From NCBI RefSeq assembly GCF_020880695.1, contig NZ_JAJIWO010000008.1, positions 143,743 to 207,742 of the forward strand: DNA of 64,000 nt, written 5' to 3'. Made by a program: the position numbers and the translations under genes. Source of the DNA: Mucilaginibacter sp. UR6-11 (GTDB lineage: Bacteria > Bacteroidota > Bacteroidia > Sphingobacteriales > Sphingobacteriaceae). The notes under the pieces are model-generated. The model worked only from the letters and a program-made list of their open reading frames with translations, was not told the origin of the DNA and made no database searches. Every line of letters begins with the position of its first letter. Position 1 is the stretch's first letter. Of the stretch, positions 35,778-43,674 are shown in pieces.

Positions 35778-37127
35778 CTACAACAACTCCGTAGCCAAAT
35801 TAGCCAGCTCACTCCGCTCCCCTTTTTGCAGGGTGATGTGCGCGTAAAGCGGGTGTCCTTTTGCCCGGTCAATCAGGTAAGATAAGCCATTACTTTCCGC
35901 ATCCAGGTAGGGGGTGTCTATCTGGTAAATATCGCCGGTGAAAACAAACTTGCTGTTTTCTCCTGCGCGGGATATGATGGTTTTTATCTCGTGCGGCGTC
36001 AAGTTTTGCGCCTCATCTACAATAAAGAATATTTTACTCAGCGTACGCCCGCGGATAAACGCCAGCGGCGCGATAGAGATCTTGTCGTTGGTGACCAGCT
36101 CATCCAGTTTGGCCTGCATTTTTTCATCGTCGGCAAACTGATCTTTAATAAATTTCAGGTTATCCCAGATAGGCGCCATATAGGGGTCTATTTTTGATTT
36201 TATATCGCCCGGCAAAAACCCAATGTCTTTATTGCTCAATGGCACTATAGGGCGGGTAATATAGATCTGGCGATAGTATTTACGCTGCTCTAAAGCACCG
36301 GCCAGCGCCAGCAGCGTTTTGCCTGTACCGGCATTACCCTGTATGGTTACCAGCTTAATATCCGGGTTTAACAACGCGTGGATAGCAAAGGCCTGCTCCT
36401 GATTTTTAGGATGGATATTGAATATGGGCTGCCCGGTCACTCTTTCAAGCACGCCGGTTTGGCTATTATAAAATGCTGAAGCGGTGCTCTTTTTACCCTC
36501 GAGTATATAAAAATGATTGCGGGTGTTGGCGTTTAATTCAACCTCACCGGCAGGCAGCGTACCGTGCTTATCCAACCAGGAAATTTGCTTGTCGGTTACA
36601 TTTACAATTGTTTTACCGCTATATAACTCGTCCAGGTTTTTAACCTTGCCGGTTTCATAATCCTCGGCATGCAGGCTCAGTGATTTAGCCTTTAACCGCA
36701 GGCAGATATCTTTCGATACCAATACTATCTTTTTATCCGGGTTCTCTTCCTGTAAACCTAAAGCCGCGTTTAATATGCGGTGATCTACCTTGTCTGATCC
36801 AAAAATAGCTTCGGCATCAACACCGGTGGTTTTGGTGTCCATTACAACTTTAAAGCTGCCTTTATCTTTACCGTTTAACGGGTGCCACTTGTTTACCAGT
36901 TTTTTGCGGGACAGGTCGTCTATTAAACGGATAAAGCTGCGGGCCTCAAAGTTGCGGGTATCGTTACCGCTTTTCATGTTATCCAGCTCCTCCAATACCT
37001 GTATCGGTATCGCGACGTCATGTTCCTGGAAATTCTCAAAAGCGTTATGATCATACAAGATCACCGAGGTATCTAAAACAAATATCTTTTTTCTCCCGTT
37101 CGGCTTACCTTTATCGTCCTTTTGCAT
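35778..37127 (-). CDS. PIN-PhoH fusion ATPase (YlaK-like)
   Basis: 449 residues. The N-terminal PIN nuclease domain has FVLDTSVILYDHNAF (about 15-29) and the acidic residues of the fold. The C-terminal PhoH ATPase has Walker A GNAGTGKT (about 265) and Walker B FFIVDEAQNL with FVFTGD downstream. PIN-PhoH proteins act as RNA helicase/ribonucleases. The two structured-RNA candidates start just beyond its promoter side, but no functional link is shown. Confidence 0.92.
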   Translation of the reverse strand: MQKDDKGKPNGRKKIFVLDTSVILYDHNAFENFQEHDVAIPIQVLEELDNMKSGNDTRNFEARSFIRLIDDLSRKKLVNKWHPLNGKDKGSFKVVMDTKTTGVDAEAIFGSDKVDHRILNAALGLQEENPDKKIVLVSKDICLRLKAKSLSLHAEDYETGKVKNLDELYSGKTIVNVTDKQISWLDKHGTLPAGEVELNANTRNHFYILEGKKSTASAFYNSQTGVLERVTGQPIFNIHPKNQEQAFAIHALLNPDIKLVTIQGNAGTGKTLLALAGALEQRKYYRQIYITRPIVPLSNKDIGFLPGDIKSKIDPYMAPIWDNLKFIKDQFADDEKMQAKLDELVTNDKISIAPLAFIRGRTLSKIFFIVDEAQNLTPHEIKTIISRAGENSKFVFTGDIYQIDTPYLDAESNGLSYLIDRAKGHPLYAHITLQKGERSELANLATELL

Positions 37128-37209
37128 AAGACGCTAAATTAACTATTAAAGATTAAAGATTGAAGAGTAGTGCCGGATAATTACCTTACCTGGCAGGAGC
37201 CTGCCGGGA

Positions 37210-37586
37210 TATAAAACAAAAACGGGAGCCGCCTCTTTCGATTTGTCTCCCGTTTTCTCCTTATGACTAACCGTAGTTCTTCATAAAGCATCAAGCTTTC
37301 TGTAAGTCAACCGACTTGTTCTGGCCCTTGTGCCCTTGCGGGTTGGGTTGCTTCAAAGTCATTATTTCGGCTGCAAATCTCCGTAAAAATTTACAGCGTC
37401 TCTTAATACCCTATCGTAGTTAACACTGCGTTTCCGTCGCTTGCGCAGTTTCTGTTTAGTGTAACTCAGGCAGTCCCGTGATCTTTAGCGCTTCCGAAGA
37501 TTTGCCCGATTCACTTTCTGTTATTCCTGTAAGGCTGTCAAAGTACGTCGTTCCTGATGATTTCAATATCGGGACATCAGCCTGAT
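37210..37586 (-). ncRNA. Candidate structured RNA C1
   Basis: A minus-strand unit starting after a promoter-like AATATTTTG box (37590-37598) and ending at a hairpin terminator (37219-37256). The first 117 nt (37459-37575) differ from C2 at 10 positions with no gap by hand count. Hairpins: GCUGUAAAU / AUUUGCAGC (37389-37397 with 37370-37378, loop UUUUACGGAG), CCC-GCAA-GGG (37333-37342) and CUUUAUGA / UCAUAAGG (37281-37288 with 37259-37266, loop containing ACUACGG). C2 has the same hairpins with different but pairing arm sequences. It matches no RNA family I know; it lacks tmRNA and RNase P landmarks. A short ORF (38 codons, no ATG) in the 117-nt block is the main alternative. Confidence 0.55.
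37219..37256 (-). terminator. Terminator of C1
   Basis: AAAACGGGAG / CTCCCGTTTT, a 10-bp perfect stem; on the minus strand a TTTTTGTTTT tail follows. The 18-nt loop (core AAATCGAAAGA) is nearly the same in the C2 terminator. Confidence 0.85.
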
Positions 37587-37612
37587 CTGCAAAATATTTT
37601 TTATTGTTTTTA

Positions 37613-37737
37613 TTAACGGGTTGCTAACAGCAAAAGCAAGCTATTCAACATCCCGAAAATTTAATAACACTTCATTGTCAGCCCATTACCTAAGTTACCA
37701 AAACGGTTGTTAACAATTTGTTTATTAACAACAATTA
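37613..37737 (-). pseudogene. Broken copy of the 42-aa membrane ORF
   Basis: Aligns with the small ORF at 38435-38563. The end reads LLLLLATR then TAA, against ILLLVTR then TAA in the intact copy, and VNKQIVNN matches VNKQNVDN. There is no ATG or Shine-Dalgarno, and an in-frame TAA lies at 37661-37663. It directly precedes C1 just as the intact ORF precedes C2. Confidence 0.5.
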
Positions 37738-38033
37738 TAAAAATTGAGGTTTTTGCAGAGATTAAAAACGCGTAAAAATTGAATTGATGAAGTTTTATTT
37801 AAAAAAACAAGCCCGCTAAACGCCGCGCTATTTCTAACCGGCGGTTTATAAAACCAGCCGGCCACCGGTTATTTGCCTGCATAGATTTCTCACATCGTCC
37901 AAAGATGGCCAATCAATAAAACCGAAACTGAGAGATATGTTAATGATTAATGGGGAGCCTGGCTTGCAAGAGGCTGAAAGATCCTGGACAACTCTACAAA
38001 CGGTATGTTGACAGGTTTGGCCAAAATCCGCAT

Positions 38034-38407
38034 AAAACGAAAACGGGAGCCGCGTCTTTCGATTTGATCTCCCGTTTCCAACTCTATTGCTTACCGTAGT
38101 ATGCAATAAAGCATCAAGTTTTGTGTATGATGACCGACCTGCCCTCTCCTTCCTCCTCGCGGATTCCGGTTACTTCAAAGTCATTATGTTCTGCTGTTTC
38201 TTTCCGTAAAAACAAACAGTTTCTTATAATACCCCGCTTAATTATCATTGTGTTTCCGTTGCTTGCGCCGTTTCTGTTTCGTGTAATTCAGGCTTTCCCT
38301 TGATCTTTAGCTCCTCCGAGGATTTGCCCGATTCAATTTCTGTTATTCCTGTGAGGCTGTCAAAGTACGTCGTTCTTGATGATTTCAATATCGGGACAGA
38401 GGCAACT
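38034..38407 (-). ncRNA. Candidate structured RNA C2 (paralogue of C1)
   Basis: Second copy, after an AATATTTG box (38413-38420), ending at the terminator 38041-38077. Hairpins equivalent to C1: CUGUUU / AAACAG (38214-38219 with 38194-38199), UCC-GCGA-GGA (38154-38163; a GNRA loop as in C1) and CUUUAUUGC / GCAAUAGAG (38103-38111 with 38082-38090, loop with ACUACGG). Arm bases differ from C1 but still pair, which favours structure. The copy also has two short frames overlapping by ATGA, the second 44 codons long (38114-38248); C1 breaks both, so coding is less likely. It could be the 3' part of the message of the 42-aa ORF. Confidence 0.55.
38041..38077 (-). terminator. Terminator of C2
   Basis: AAACGGGAG / CTCCCGTTT, a 9-bp stem with a loop close to that of C1; on the minus strand CGTTTT follows. 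Confidence 0.85.
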
Positions 38408-38434
38408 TTTCACAAATATTTTTTTTGTTTTTTA

Positions 38435-38563
38435 TTAACGGGTTACTAACAATAAAATAGCAGTTGCCAACATATTTAATGCTATAAATATCAGCAGCTT
38501 ATAACAATTACTCTTTAGGTTATCAACATTTTGTTTATTCACACTTTGGTTGATTTTTGTCAT
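38435..38563 (-). CDS. Small membrane protein (42 aa)
   Basis: 42 codons from the ATG at 38563 to the TAA at 38435. A strong Shine-Dalgarno (AAGGAG, 38572-38577) is 8 nt upstream, which is unusual for Bacteroidota genes and supports translation. The polar N-terminus (MTKINQSVNKQNVDNLKSN) is followed by one hydrophobic helix (LLIFIALNMLATAILLLV) and a final TR. It starts 35 bp after the stop of the TIGR03915 gene, so it may be co-transcribed with the repair pair. A promoter-like block and the C2 RNA follow at once. Function unknown; a small membrane regulator or toxin-like peptide is possible. Confidence 0.55.
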   Translation of the reverse strand: MTKINQSVNKQNVDNLKSNCYKLLIFIALNMLATAILLLVTR

Positions 38564-38598
38564 TTTTATTTCTCCTTAAAAGCGTAAAACCAGCTTCT

Positions 38599-39357
38599 CT
38601 AAATTTTTTCTGTTAAATGTTTCCAGTATCGCTTCGGGATATGGCGGACATGCAGCCGCGTATTTTTGCGCGCAGGTATATTTACACTGTGGAAATAGTT
38701 CTTCCACAGGTGCTGATAAATGCTTTCGTCCTCGGTATACACTGAAATTATTTCGCCGGGATTGCCGACTGCCGAAAAATCGAGCGTAATGAACTGCGTG
38801 TCGTGCATATCATAATAAATGCCATAGCTACGTTTCAGGTCGTAGATCATCCATTTCTGGTCGGTATACCTGTTCCTGAAATGCCTGATCAATAATGGCA
38901 GCACATTAAAATCAGGCTCAACAGCTGCGTAATAAATTCCGTCCTTTAATTTTTTGAACCGTACAAAAGCTTCCATCCTGTGCTTTTCCCGGCGCATCAT
39001 GCGGATAATTTCAGAGATCCGCATCACAAAACGGTTGCCGTAATCATCCTCAATATTTTGCGTGCTGTCAAACACATACCTTATATAGCCCACCAGGTTA
39101 TTTTCTTCATTTTCCATTTCGGCCATATGCGCTATGTACAAACGCTGGACACCGCCGGGTGATAGCTTTTGCCGCAACCCTTTTAATACGCGCCCGGCAT
39201 AAGCTTCGTTGGTAACAACCGTCAGCGTTTCTTCAAACATAGCGCCGGCAACCAGCCCACCCTTTTGCAATTTTACCTGGGTAAGTTTACGATCATAAAT
39301 TTCAAATATGGCGGTGAGCATCCCCTCGAAGGTGCCATCATAAAACAAAGTTGTCAT
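38599..39357 (-). CDS. TIGR03915-type probable DNA metabolism protein
   Basis: 252 residues starting TTLFYDGTFEGMLTAIFEIY, the family's usual N-terminus. The C-terminal DUF4130 part ends with RHIPKRYWKHLTE. This family is strictly paired with the TIGR03916 radical SAM protein, as here, where the partner's stop adjoins this ATG. The DUF4130 domain is related to uracil-DNA-glycosylase-like folds; the lesion or modification is not known. Confidence 0.9.
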   Translation of the reverse strand: MTTLFYDGTFEGMLTAIFEIYDRKLTQVKLQKGGLVAGAMFEETLTVVTNEAYAGRVLKGLRQKLSPGGVQRLYIAHMAEMENEENNLVGYIRYVFDSTQNIEDDYGNRFVMRISEIIRMMRREKHRMEAFVRFKKLKDGIYYAAVEPDFNVLPLLIRHFRNRYTDQKWMIYDLKRSYGIYYDMHDTQFITLDFSAVGNPGEIISVYTEDESIYQHLWKNYFHSVNIPARKNTRLHVRHIPKRYWKHLTEKI

Positions 39358-40614
39358 TTAAAAAAGGTTAAGCTGATTGGGTTTGTTTTTGATGTATTTG
39401 CTTTGCGATTCGGCCAGTATAAACTGTTTAATATTAAAGCCCGTCAAATCGCGCCGCTCAAATGCATTGCTGTTACAGGTAATAAAGTACCGGGCACGGT
39501 TAACAGCCACGCCTATCTTTTTTAATTGCTCCCAGTTAAGTTTACCAAACTTGCGCGCGCTCACAATTTTTTGGGCGGATAATAGGCCCACTCCCGGCAC
39601 ACGTAAGATCAGTTGCAGGTCAGCTTTGTTGATGTCAACAGGAAAAGCCTGCATATTACGTATGGCCCAGCCCAGTTTTGGGTCAATATCCAGATCAAGC
39701 AAAGGTTGTTGATTGCTTACGATCTCGTTTACGTTAAAGCCATAGAAACGCATAAGCCAGTCGGCCTGATATAATCGGTTCTCGCGCACCATGGGTACGC
39801 TGGTATTTAAAGCCGGCAGACGCTTATCCACCAGCACGGGCACATAGCCCGAGTAGTAAACACGTTTTAAATTAAAGTTCTTATAGAAATGGTTGGCCGA
39901 CTGCAGCACCTGCTGATCGGTCTCGGGCGTGGCGCCTACAATTACCTGCGTGCTTTGCCCCGCCGGGGCAAAAATGGGGGCCTTTTTAAACAGCTTCTTC
40001 TCGTCCTTACGTAAAATAATTTCATCTTTTAAAAACTGCATCGGATCGATCATGTCCTGCCTGTTTTTATCGGGTGCCAGTAACTTCAATCCTTCTTCAG
40101 TAGGAATTTCGAGGTTTATGCTTAGCCTGTCCGCATATAACCCGGCTTCGCGCATCAATTCATCGCTGGCCCCGGGGATGGACTTTAAATGAATATAGCC
40201 GTTAAACTTATGTTCGGTACGCAATTTTTTGGCTACGCGCACCAGGCGTTCCATTGTATAATCAGCATCTTTAAAAATACCGGAACTTAAAAACAGCCCT
40301 TCAATATAATTGCGCCGGTAAAAGTTAATAGTGAGGTCAACAACCTCTTGCACAGTGAAAGCCGCCCGTTTTATATCGTTGTTTTTACGTGATACACAAT
40401 AAGCACAGTCAAAAATGCAGTGATTAGTCAACAGTATTTTAAGCAGGGATACGCAACGCCCGTCTTCGGTATAACTATGGCAAATGCCGTTACTGGCATT
40501 CCCTAAACCCTTATTTTCGTTTTTTCGCTTACTGCCGCTTGATGAGCATGACACATCATACTTGGCGGCGTCGGCCAAAATATTTAACTTCTCTGTTATC
40601 CGTTCTGCATTCAT
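39358..40614 (-). CDS. TIGR03916-type DNA modification/repair radical SAM protein
   Basis: 418 residues. The radical SAM cluster motif is CIFDCAYC (C-x3-C-x2-C, about residue 68), with LFLSSGIF downstream. The C-terminus has a helix-hairpin-helix DNA-binding motif (RVPGVGLLSAQKIVSA, about 335-350). It uses a 4Fe-4S cluster and SAM on DNA, probably to repair or modify a base. It is transcribed first, directly abutting the TIGR03915 gene. Confidence 0.92.
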   Translation of the reverse strand: MNAERITEKLNILADAAKYDVSCSSSGSKRKNENKGLGNASNGICHSYTEDGRCVSLLKILLTNHCIFDCAYCVSRKNNDIKRAAFTVQEVVDLTINFYRRNYIEGLFLSSGIFKDADYTMERLVRVAKKLRTEHKFNGYIHLKSIPGASDELMREAGLYADRLSINLEIPTEEGLKLLAPDKNRQDMIDPMQFLKDEIILRKDEKKLFKKAPIFAPAGQSTQVIVGATPETDQQVLQSANHFYKNFNLKRVYYSGYVPVLVDKRLPALNTSVPMVRENRLYQADWLMRFYGFNVNEIVSNQQPLLDLDIDPKLGWAIRNMQAFPVDINKADLQLILRVPGVGLLSAQKIVSARKFGKLNWEQLKKIGVAVNRARYFITCNSNAFERRDLTGFNIKQFILAESQSKYIKNKPNQLNLF

Positions 40615-40747
40615 ATCAATGCTAAATTACTAATAATTTTAGCATTTTGTTTTCAAAACATGAATTTTTCGCATTCTTAAAAGCACTAGGGCGTCAATAC
40701 ATCCGGAAGGCATTAAAACATTATCAAAAGCTAAAGGTTACCTCCTT

Positions 40748-41161
40748 ATGGAAAAACTATATACTGCCATTGTCACTGCCAAAGGCGGTCGCGACGGCCA
40801 TATCAAATCATCAGATGGCGTTATAGATCTTGAATTAAAAGCGCCCAAAGCCATGGGTGGCCAGGATGGTTATGCCAATCCCGAATTGCTGTTTGCCGGG
40901 GCCTGGGGCGCCTGTTATTTAGGTGCACTGGGATCTGTCGGCAAAAGAGACGGTGTAGATGTTAGCGGGGCTACCGTTGATGTTCATATCGGTTTTAACC
41001 AGGAAGGCCCGACCAGCTATGCACTATCAGCCGAGTTACACGTACATGTGCCCGGGATAGCTGTAGCGCAGGCCCAAAAACTAGCCGATGCAGCACATAA
41101 AGGCTGCCCGTACTCAAAGGCTACCCGCGGCAACATTGAGGTAAAAGTTATTGCGGAGTAA
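40748..41161 (+). CDS. ohr: Organic hydroperoxide resistance protein (Ohr/OsmC)
   Basis: 137 residues, standard for Ohr. The two redox cysteines are Cys56 (FAGAWGACYLGAL) and Cys120 (HKGCPYSKATRGN). It reduces organic hydroperoxides using lipoyl-type thiols in the cytoplasm. It is followed 77 bp later by the AurF-like diiron gene on the same strand, and divergent from the radical SAM pair. No MarR-type OhrR gene is present. Confidence 0.93.
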   Translation: MEKLYTAIVTAKGGRDGHIKSSDGVIDLELKAPKAMGGQDGYANPELLFAGAWGACYLGALGSVGKRDGVDVSGATVDVHIGFNQEGPTSYALSAELHVHVPGIAVAQAQKLADAAHKGCPYSKATRGNIEVKVIAE

Positions 41162-41238
41162 TATCGTAAGCGACACAAGTTTACGGTTCCGCTTACTTCC
41201 GTACAACCTATTAAATCAATCCTGCGTATATTTACTAT

Positions 41239-42117
41239 ATGGATGTTAAAGAAGTTGAGCGTTTAATAAAAATCAGCAGGGAGCGCCCTTTGATGCCGGA
41301 AACCTACATCCCCTGGCAACTGGAGCCTGGGCCCGAAGATGTCTTCCTGCCCGAAATTTTAACATCCCTGCAAGGGCTTGCTATTTATGAGAGCCTGACC
41401 CCTGCTCAAAAGCTGGAACTTGGCCGGCACGAATTGGTGCAGGTAATAGCATCGTACGCATGGGGCGAGTGCCTGTTTTGCGTGTTTATGACACAGCACC
41501 TGCTTACCCTGCCGCCCAACGATGTGGAGCACCAGTTTATAATCAGGGAGCTGATTGAAGAGTTTCGGCACCAGGAAATGTTTGCACAGGCCATTGCCAA
41601 AATAAATGGCAAGCCGATAAAGCAAAGCGGGCTGCATAAGTTTTTCGGTGAGTTCAGTAACAAATACCTGCCTGCCGACTACCTGTTTATGGGCAGCGTA
41701 TCGGTTGAACTGGTTACTGATGTTTATGGCAATTATGCGCGTAAAGCGCCCAATATCTACCCGGTACTAAAAAAGATGTTCGACCTGCATAATATTGAGG
41801 AGGGCCGGCATATCCTGTTTACCAAAGCATTATTGAAAACCTACTCGGCCAAAGCAGGGTATATTAAACGCACGTTGTATAGTTACGTTATCCTGTTCAA
41901 TATCCTGTTTGTGCGTACCATGTACGTGAAGAAAGAAATATATGAACGTATTGGCCTTGAAAATCCGCAGCTGGTTTATAAACTGGCTTCAAAAAACTTC
42001 AAACAAAAATTTGCCGATACCTGCCTAAAAGACATCATTGAGTTTGTTGACAGCTGGAAAGGCTTTAATACGCTAACGCGATTCGCCTGGCGATGGATTT
42101 TAGCCGCGAAACTATAA
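41239..42117 (+). CDS. AurF-like diiron oxygenase family protein
   Basis: 292 residues of all-helical, ferritin-like type. Probable diiron ligands lie in WGECLFCVFMTQH (E77), EEFRHQEMF (E109, H111 region) and HNIEEGRHILFTKAL. This fits the PF11583 (AurF) family of N-oxygenases and related proteins. No biosynthetic cluster is near, so the substrate is open. Its 3' end faces the encapsulated-ferritin-like gene 15 bp away. Confidence 0.78.
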   Translation: MDVKEVERLIKISRERPLMPETYIPWQLEPGPEDVFLPEILTSLQGLAIYESLTPAQKLELGRHELVQVIASYAWGECLFCVFMTQHLLTLPPNDVEHQFIIRELIEEFRHQEMFAQAIAKINGKPIKQSGLHKFFGEFSNKYLPADYLFMGSVSVELVTDVYGNYARKAPNIYPVLKKMFDLHNIEEGRHILFTKALLKTYSAKAGYIKRTLYSYVILFNILFVRTMYVKKEIYERIGLENPQLVYKLASKNFKQKFADTCLKDIIEFVDSWKGFNTLTRFAWRWILAAKL

Positions 42118-42131
42118 ACAGGTAAAATTGA

Positions 42132-42446
42132 TTATTCTGAAGCTTCTTCCCCTTTTTCGCCTAACTCCACGATATCACCTTTTTTAAACAAGATGGCTTG
42201 CAGCGTTTTTTGCCATACGGGTTTTTGGCGGAGTAAAAATTCCAGGTCCATACCAAAGTGCTTAAATTCTTCGTGCTGGGCATTTTGCATAATGGCTTTT
42301 GCCTGCGAATCTTTCTCGACCGAGATGCGCTGTTCATACCAATTGATGGCTTCGGCTTCCTCGCATAATGATACGATCATGCGGGCGAAGGTCCGGGTCT
42401 GGTCCGACAGTTCATTAACGGGTTCGTGGTATTGATCAAATGACAT
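42132..42446 (-). CDS. Encapsulated-ferritin-like protein (EncFtn family)
   Basis: 104 residues. The start YHEPVNELSDQTRTF and the helix EEAEAINWYEQR match the EncFtn family. Residues E29, E30, E32, W36, Y37, E60 and H63 fall where the ferroxidase-site residues of the Rhodospirillum rubrum protein lie, shifted by two. EncFtn assembles as a decamer and oxidises iron inside an encapsulin shell. No encapsulin gene is in the window, and the C-terminus (GDIVELGEKGEEASE) lacks an obvious LGIGSL-type shell-targeting peptide. It may therefore act without a shell. Confidence 0.82.
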   Translation of the reverse strand: MSFDQYHEPVNELSDQTRTFARMIVSLCEEAEAINWYEQRISVEKDSQAKAIMQNAQHEEFKHFGMDLEFLLRQKPVWQKTLQAILFKKGDIVELGEKGEEASE

Positions 42447-42614
42447 ATGGTTTCTTTTTTATAAAGTATGAAAATTAATCGATCATTCTTTTACTCAATT
42501 GCTCAAGCATACAAAATTGTAAGTCAGTGGCAGTAATTGGGATTCTCTTCCCTGATTATGAAGCTTATAGCAGAACCTAAAACTAATCTCTAGTCACCAA
42601 CCTCCAATCCACTA

Positions 42615-43628
42615 TCAGATCACCTCATTAATACTCATTTCCTTGATCTCTTTTATTTCAGGACGACCATTTTTAAAAGCTTTTCGCGGGCTTAGGCCCA
42701 GCAGCTCAAACATAGCCATATCTTCATCAAATGACGGGTTTGGTGTGGTTAACAGCTTCTCGCCGGCGAAGATAGAATTGGCACCTGCCATAAAGCAAAA
42801 CGCCTGCTCAACGGTACTCATTTCGGTACGGCCTGCTGACAGGCGCACAACGGTTTTAGGCATAATGATCCGCGTTGTAGCTATCATCCTCACCATATCC
42901 CAGACAGATACCCTTGGCTGTTCTGCTAATGGCGTGCCTTTTACCGGTACCAATGCGTTAATCGGAACCGACTCAGGATGTTGTGGCAAATTAGAAAGTG
43001 TTTTCAACATAGATATCCTATCGGCCACCGTCTCGCCTAAACCGATGATGCCACCGCTGCAAACCGATATTTTAGCTTTGCGCACATGATCAAGCGTTTG
43101 TAAACGCTCATCATAGGTACGGGTGGTAATAATTCTTTTGTAGTCTTCTTCTGAGGTATCCAGATTATGATTGTAAGCGTACAGCCCGGCATCTGCCAAA
43201 CGTTGGGCCTGGCTCTCGGTAAGCATTCCCAGCGTGCAACAAACTTCCATATCCAGCGCATTTACGGCTTTCACCATGTCTATCACCTTGTCAAAGTCGC
43301 GATTATCGCGAACCTCACGCCAGGCAGCACCCATGCATAACCTCGATGCGCCGCCGTTCTTGGCTTTTTGCGCAACCGCGATAACTTCTTCCTTTGGCAT
43401 AATGGCATGCACATCAACACCGGTATTGTAACGGGCGGCCTGCGGGCAATAAGCGCAGTCCTCGGGACAACCGCCTGTTTTTATCGAGATCAGCGAGCTG
43501 ATCTGTACTTCTGCATAATCTTTGTTTTCGCGATGGATGCTGGCTGCCTGGTAAACCAGGTCAAGCAACGGCGTGTTATATATATCCGTGATCTCTTCTT
43601 TAGTCCAGTTGTATCTTACTTCTGCCAT
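42615..43628 (-). CDS. bioB: Biotin synthase
   Basis: 337 residues from MAEVRYNW (43628); an in-frame ATG at 43733 would overlap the mgtE end and add a non-conserved leader. The radical SAM motif is GGCPEDCAYCPQ, with CMGAAWRE and SAGRTEMS for the second cluster and substrate site. It inserts sulfur into dethiobiotin. It follows mgtE by 46 bp; no other bio genes are near. Confidence 0.95.
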   Translation of the reverse strand: MAEVRYNWTKEEITDIYNTPLLDLVYQAASIHRENKDYAEVQISSLISIKTGGCPEDCAYCPQAARYNTGVDVHAIMPKEEVIAVAQKAKNGGASRLCMGAAWREVRDNRDFDKVIDMVKAVNALDMEVCCTLGMLTESQAQRLADAGLYAYNHNLDTSEEDYKRIITTRTYDERLQTLDHVRKAKISVCSGGIIGLGETVADRISMLKTLSNLPQHPESVPINALVPVKGTPLAEQPRVSVWDMVRMIATTRIIMPKTVVRLSAGRTEMSTVEQAFCFMAGANSIFAGEKLLTTPNPSFDEDMAMFELLGLSPRKAFKNGRPEIKEIKEMSINEVI

Positions 43629-43674
43629 AGTGTTCAGTTTTGAAGTTTCAAATTTATAATAAAGCTTAGTACAA

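Larger units (their letters stand above)
37128..38434. other. Gene-poor 1.3-kb stretch holding a duplicated unit
   Basis: Two related minus-strand units (C1 at 37210-37737, C2 at 38034-38563) account for most of it. The segment between them (37740-38030) is AT-rich at one end and GC-rich at the other, and I see nothing convincing in it. An 86-codon frame at 37846-38106 crosses the C2 terminator and is not called. Confidence 0.7.

Noticed and set aside
37846..38106. 86-codon minus-strand frame
   Set aside because: Starts upstream of and reads through the C2 terminator hairpin; no motif.
37210..38407. tmRNA, RNase P RNA or 6S RNA
   Set aside because: No CCA end or tag ORF ending in ALAA-like residues, no RNase P core sequences, and too long for 6S; the duplication also argues against them.
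41239..42446. AurF-like and EncFtn-like genes as one operon
   Set aside because: They are convergent, on opposite strands, so only proximity links them.
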